DNA from: JAXLYE01 sp046351595
GTDB taxonomy: Bacteria > Myxococcota_A > Polyangia > Palsa-1104 > JAEUJZ01
NCBI GenBank assembly: GCA_046351595.1
Contig: JAXLYE010000001.1
Span: forward strand, 1,178,001 to 1,242,000
Length of the DNA stretch: 64,000 bases
Direction of reading: 5' to 3'
Shown: in pieces, positions 61,636 to 64,000 of the stretch
Numbering within the stretch: the stretch's first letter is position 1
How the letters are laid out: every line of letters starts with the position of its first letter
Position numbers and translations under genes: made by a program
The notes under the pieces: generated by a model
The model's database searches: none
Told to the model about the DNA's origin: nothing
The model's input: only the letters and a program-made list of their open reading frames with translations

Positions 61636-62709
61636 CTACCGGGAGCTGAGCCAGCGCCGGACCGTGGTGCCGAAGGGATCGGTGGGGACCGAGGGATCGG
61701 GCGGGCTGCTCGGCAGCGCCACGCGGCCGCCGGCCGTGCCCTCACACAGGTGCGGCGCGTCCCCCGCGGACCAGGCCAGCGCCGACAGCCCGGCCGCATC
61801 GAGGTAGCCGAGCAGCGTCGTCAGCCACGCCGCCGCCGCCGCGCGCTCGCGGAAGCGGAAGGGAGCCCCGCCGGCCACATCGTCGCCATAGTCCGCACCG
61901 AACTCCGCGACCAGGACCGGGACCTCGCGCGCGATGCGCCCGAAGCGCTGCTCCCACTCCGCCGGACCGTGCGGCGGGCTGCCCTTCCATGGGTAGGCGT
62001 GCGTCGCGTAGATCACAGGGCCGAGCGCCTCGTCGATGCGCGCGTCGGGATCGCCGAGCACGGACAGATCGTAGGCCCAGTCCAGTCCGCCGACCACGAC
62101 CGGCGTCTCGGTGGCGCCGGCCCCGCGCAGCGCGCGCAGCAGGCCCTCGGCGCGCTCGCGCCACTCGGGCCAGCCGACGTCGTGCGGCTCGTTCCACAGA
62201 TCGAACAGGACGTGCGGCTCGGCGCCGAAGCGCTGCGCCAGCTCGGCCCACAGCGCCGGCGTGTCGGCGTCGGGCTGGCGGGCGTTCAGGTCGCGGCTGG
62301 TGCCGTGGATCTCGAGCAGCGCGTACACCCCGGCCGCGGCCGCGGCCTCGACGAGGATGCCGACCTCGGCGCGGTAGCTCGGCCGCTCGCGGTACAGGTC
62401 CTGCGCCAGCGGCAGCCGCACCATCGCCACCTTCCAGTCCCGCTGCCAGCAAACAAGCTCGTCGCGCACCGCGTCCAGGCTGCCATCGCCGAAGCCGGCC
62501 TCGCGCAGCGACGTCCGGTGCTGGAAGCCGGAGCGGTTGATGCCGCGGACGCGCACCGCCACCTCGCCCGCGGGCAGGCGCGCGGTGATCTCGGCGCCGC
62601 GCACACCCAGGCGCGGCAGCACGGCCGGCTGCGCCGACGCGGCCTGGCCCGTGGCCGCCTGGCTGTGCAGCGCGTCCATCAGGTCGTACAGCTCGACGGG
62701 TCTGCTCAT
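61636..62709 (-). CDS. GH5-like glycoside hydrolase without signal peptide
   Basis: A 357-residue TIM-barrel hydrolase. AVRVRGINRSGFQHRTSLREAGFGDGS is the family 5 opening; VRLPLAQDLYRERPSYRAEVGILVEAAAAAGVYALLEIHG (strand 3-4), LFDLWNEPHDVGWPEW (acid/base Glu in WNEPHD, about 173) and VPVLVAEFGADYGDD (nucleophile Glu in VAEFG, about 263), ending with AYPWKG-type aromatic residues, all support endo-glucanase. No signal peptide, Tat motif or lipobox is seen; the N-terminal 40 residues are an ordinary helix. GGAGGAACCG precedes the ATG. Either the enzyme is cytoplasmic or exported by a non-classical system. Confidence 0.88.
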   Translation of the reverse strand: MSRPVELYDLMDALHSQAATGQAASAQPAVLPRLGVRGAEITARLPAGEVAVRVRGINRSGFQHRTSLREAGFGDGSLDAVRDELVCWQRDWKVAMVRLPLAQDLYRERPSYRAEVGILVEAAAAAGVYALLEIHGTSRDLNARQPDADTPALWAELAQRFGAEPHVLFDLWNEPHDVGWPEWRERAEGLLRALRGAGATETPVVVGGLDWAYDLSVLGDPDARIDEALGPVIYATHAYPWKGSPPHGPAEWEQRFGRIAREVPVLVAEFGADYGDDVAGGAPFRFRERAAAAAWLTTLLGYLDAAGLSALAWSAGDAPHLCEGTAGGRVALPSSPPDPSVPTDPFGTTVRRWLSSR

Positions 62710-62880
62710 CGGTTCCTCCGCGGTCCCTGCGGGGCGGCTCTGCGCTGCGCTTGCCCTACCGTGGCCCCGCTGTGCCCCCGCTGTGTCGAACGTCTCAGCG
62801 TGCGATTGCAGAGCCAGCTCAGGCTATCACGCGCTTTACCTGGCTATGGAAGTGCGCTCGGCCGGTGCGATACATTCTTC

Positions 62881-64000
62881 GTGTTGAGCAGTAACAAGAA
62901 GAAGTGGATGCCTGGCGCCCTGGCCTGGTTCTCTCGGGCGCTGCTGGGAGGCGTGCTGCTTTTTGCCGGCTCCGGACAGGCAGCACCCGCGCAGGCCCCG
63001 GCGGTGAGCGCGCAGCGATCGGCGGCCGCGGCCCCCAAGCGCGGCGCCCGCCCCGCCGTCACCGCGACAGGCGCAGCGGCGAAGCCTGGCGCCACGAACC
63101 CGGCTGCTCCTGCACCGGGCGCACCGGTGGCACCGGGCGGCGTCGTCCAGGGCACGCGCCCGAGGCTGGTGGTGCTCGTGGTCGCGGATCAGTTCCGCGC
63201 CGACAACCTGGCGCGCTTCTCACACCTGTTCGCGCCGGGCGGACTGCGCCGCCTGATGACCGAGGGCGCCTACGCCACCGGCCGCTACGGCCAGCAGAAC
63301 ACGTACACAGGCCCGGGCCACGCGCTGATCTCGACGTGCGCCTACGGCTACATGAACGGGATCACGCAGAACAAGTTCTACAACCGCAAGTCGAGCCGCG
63401 CCGAGTCCATGCTCTACGACCCGCTGGTCCACGTGATCGGCGAGACCGACCTGCCCGTCGACGAGGACGGCTCGCCGCGCAACCTCGTGGGCAGCACGCT
63501 GGCCGACGAGCTGCTTTTGACGAGCGAGCGCAGCAAGGTGATCTCGGTGTCGCTCAAGGCGCGCGGCGCGATCCTGCTCGGCGGGCACCTGGGGCGCGCG
63601 TACTTCTTCTCGGACATGACCGGGGAGATGTCGACGTCGACGTACTACACCGACGAGCTGCCGGCGTGGGTCAAGGCGTGGAACGCGCAGCGCATCCCGG
63701 ACAAGCTGTTCGGCCAGGTCTGGGATCGGCTGCTGCCGCTGTCGAGCTACTCGACGGTGGACGACTCGCCGCACGAGGCGGATCTGAAGGGCCTGGGCCG
63801 CACGTTCCCGCACCAGACCAAGGGCGGCCGCGACGCGCCCGGGCAGGACTACTACGACTCGGTCACGTACACGCCGGTCGGGCTCGAGGTGCAGATGAAC
63901 TTTGCCCGCACCGCGCTCGATGCCGAGCAGCTCGGGCGGCGGGGCGTGACGGACTACCTGGCGATCTCGGTCAGCGGCACGGACCTGGCGGGCCACCTGT
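62881..64000 (+). CDS. PafA-like alkaline phosphatase, 5' part
   Basis: The gene runs off the right edge; 373 residues are visible. A signal peptide (KKKWMPGALAWFSRALLGGVLLFAGSGQA) is followed by a Pro/Ala-rich linker and the alkaline phosphatase superfamily domain of the PafA/nucleotide pyrophosphatase type: RLVVLVVADQFRADNLARF (first metal Asp), QQNTYTGPGHALISTCAYG (nucleophilic Thr in TYTGPGH), FYNRKSS, and near the end YLAISVSGTDLAGHL (metal Asp and His in GTDLAGH). Such enzymes are periplasmic, calcium-independent phosphatases of phosphate starvation. GTG 62881 was chosen because it keeps the positively charged n-region; the frame is open further upstream and an ATG at 62908 would shorten the signal. 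Confidence 0.84.
   Translation, partial: MLSSNKKKWMPGALAWFSRALLGGVLLFAGSGQAAPAQAPAVSAQRSAAAAPKRGARPAVTATGAAAKPGATNPAAPAPGAPVAPGGVVQGTRPRLVVLVVADQFRADNLARFSHLFAPGGLRRLMTEGAYATGRYGQQNTYTGPGHALISTCAYGYMNGITQNKFYNRKSSRAESMLYDPLVHVIGETDLPVDEDGSPRNLVGSTLADELLLTSERSKVISVSLKARGAILLGGHLGRAYFFSDMTGEMSTSTYYTDELPAWVKAWNAQRIPDKLFGQVWDRLLPLSSYSTVDDSPHEADLKGLGRTFPHQTKGGRDAPGQDYYDSVTYTPVGLEVQMNFARTALDAEQLGRRGVTDYLAISVSGTDLAGHL

Overview
The window is uniformly GC-rich (roughly 70 %), densely coded on both strands, and has no rRNA, tRNA, CRISPR array, insertion sequence or phage structural gene that I can recognise. The gene set points to a Gram-negative, Myxococcota-like (deltaproteobacterial) genome: Ser/Thr kinases beside hybrid histidine kinases, Cys-rich and GGDGGGD-type lipoproteins, MCE/MlaD and LolC/E envelope proteins, F0 ATP synthase genes separated from F1, and secreted glycoside hydrolases. 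This assignment is an inference from content, not from a marker phylogeny.

Layout. 1-10.7 kb: end of a YtcJ-like amidohydrolase, a zinc phospholipase C-like protein, a metallophosphoesterase, DppBC-type permeases, a Cys-rich lipoprotein, an AI-2E/PerM exporter next to a KOW-domain protein, a polysaccharide deacetylase and a dienelactone hydrolase. 10.7-17.8 kb: a very large PAS/GAF hybrid kinase, a 0.9 kb non-coding gap, then the F0 genes atpZ-atpI-atpB-atpE ending in a textbook terminator. 18-24 kb: GMC oxidoreductase, two small secreted/unknown proteins and two tandem MlaD-like proteins. 24-31.3 kb: signalling block with a Ser/Thr kinase, a coiled-coil protein, a PilJ-type sensor kinase, and, side by side, an ionotropic glutamate receptor-like protein and a Cys-loop-receptor-like pentameric ligand-gated channel. 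31.3-41.1 kb: fused flavin monooxygenase/OYE, a protease-like secreted protein with a propeptide-like lipoprotein, OsmC, small membrane proteins, a GH44-like lipoprotein and a GDSL esterase.

41.5-46.7 kb: a satellite eCIS (extracellular contractile injection system) cluster: double-AAA ATPase, a DUF4157 protein, two unknown proteins and a lipoprotein, without any sheath, tube or baseplate gene. 48.2-56.9 kb: an eight-gene, single-strand operon joining PspA, a TerB-like protein, an AAA+ ATPase, a membrane coiled-coil protein, a NitT/TauT-type ABC importer and a substrate-binding protein fused to OmpA; it looks like one envelope-stress machine. 57-64 kb: LolC/E-type permease, lysyl-tRNA synthetase, the scar of a deleted hybrid kinase, a STAS-like protein, a GH5 hydrolase and the start of a PafA-like phosphatase.

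A recurring property is that many genes lack a Shine-Dalgarno sequence and instead have a TATAAT-like hexamer whose last base lies exactly 6 or 7 nt before the start codon, the geometry expected for leaderless mRNAs. Operon-internal and exported-protein genes tend instead to have clear GGAGG-type sites. The most novel items are the adjacent receptor-channel genes, the PspA-TerB-ABC-OmpA operon, the eCIS satellite cluster and the leaderless-promoter pattern.
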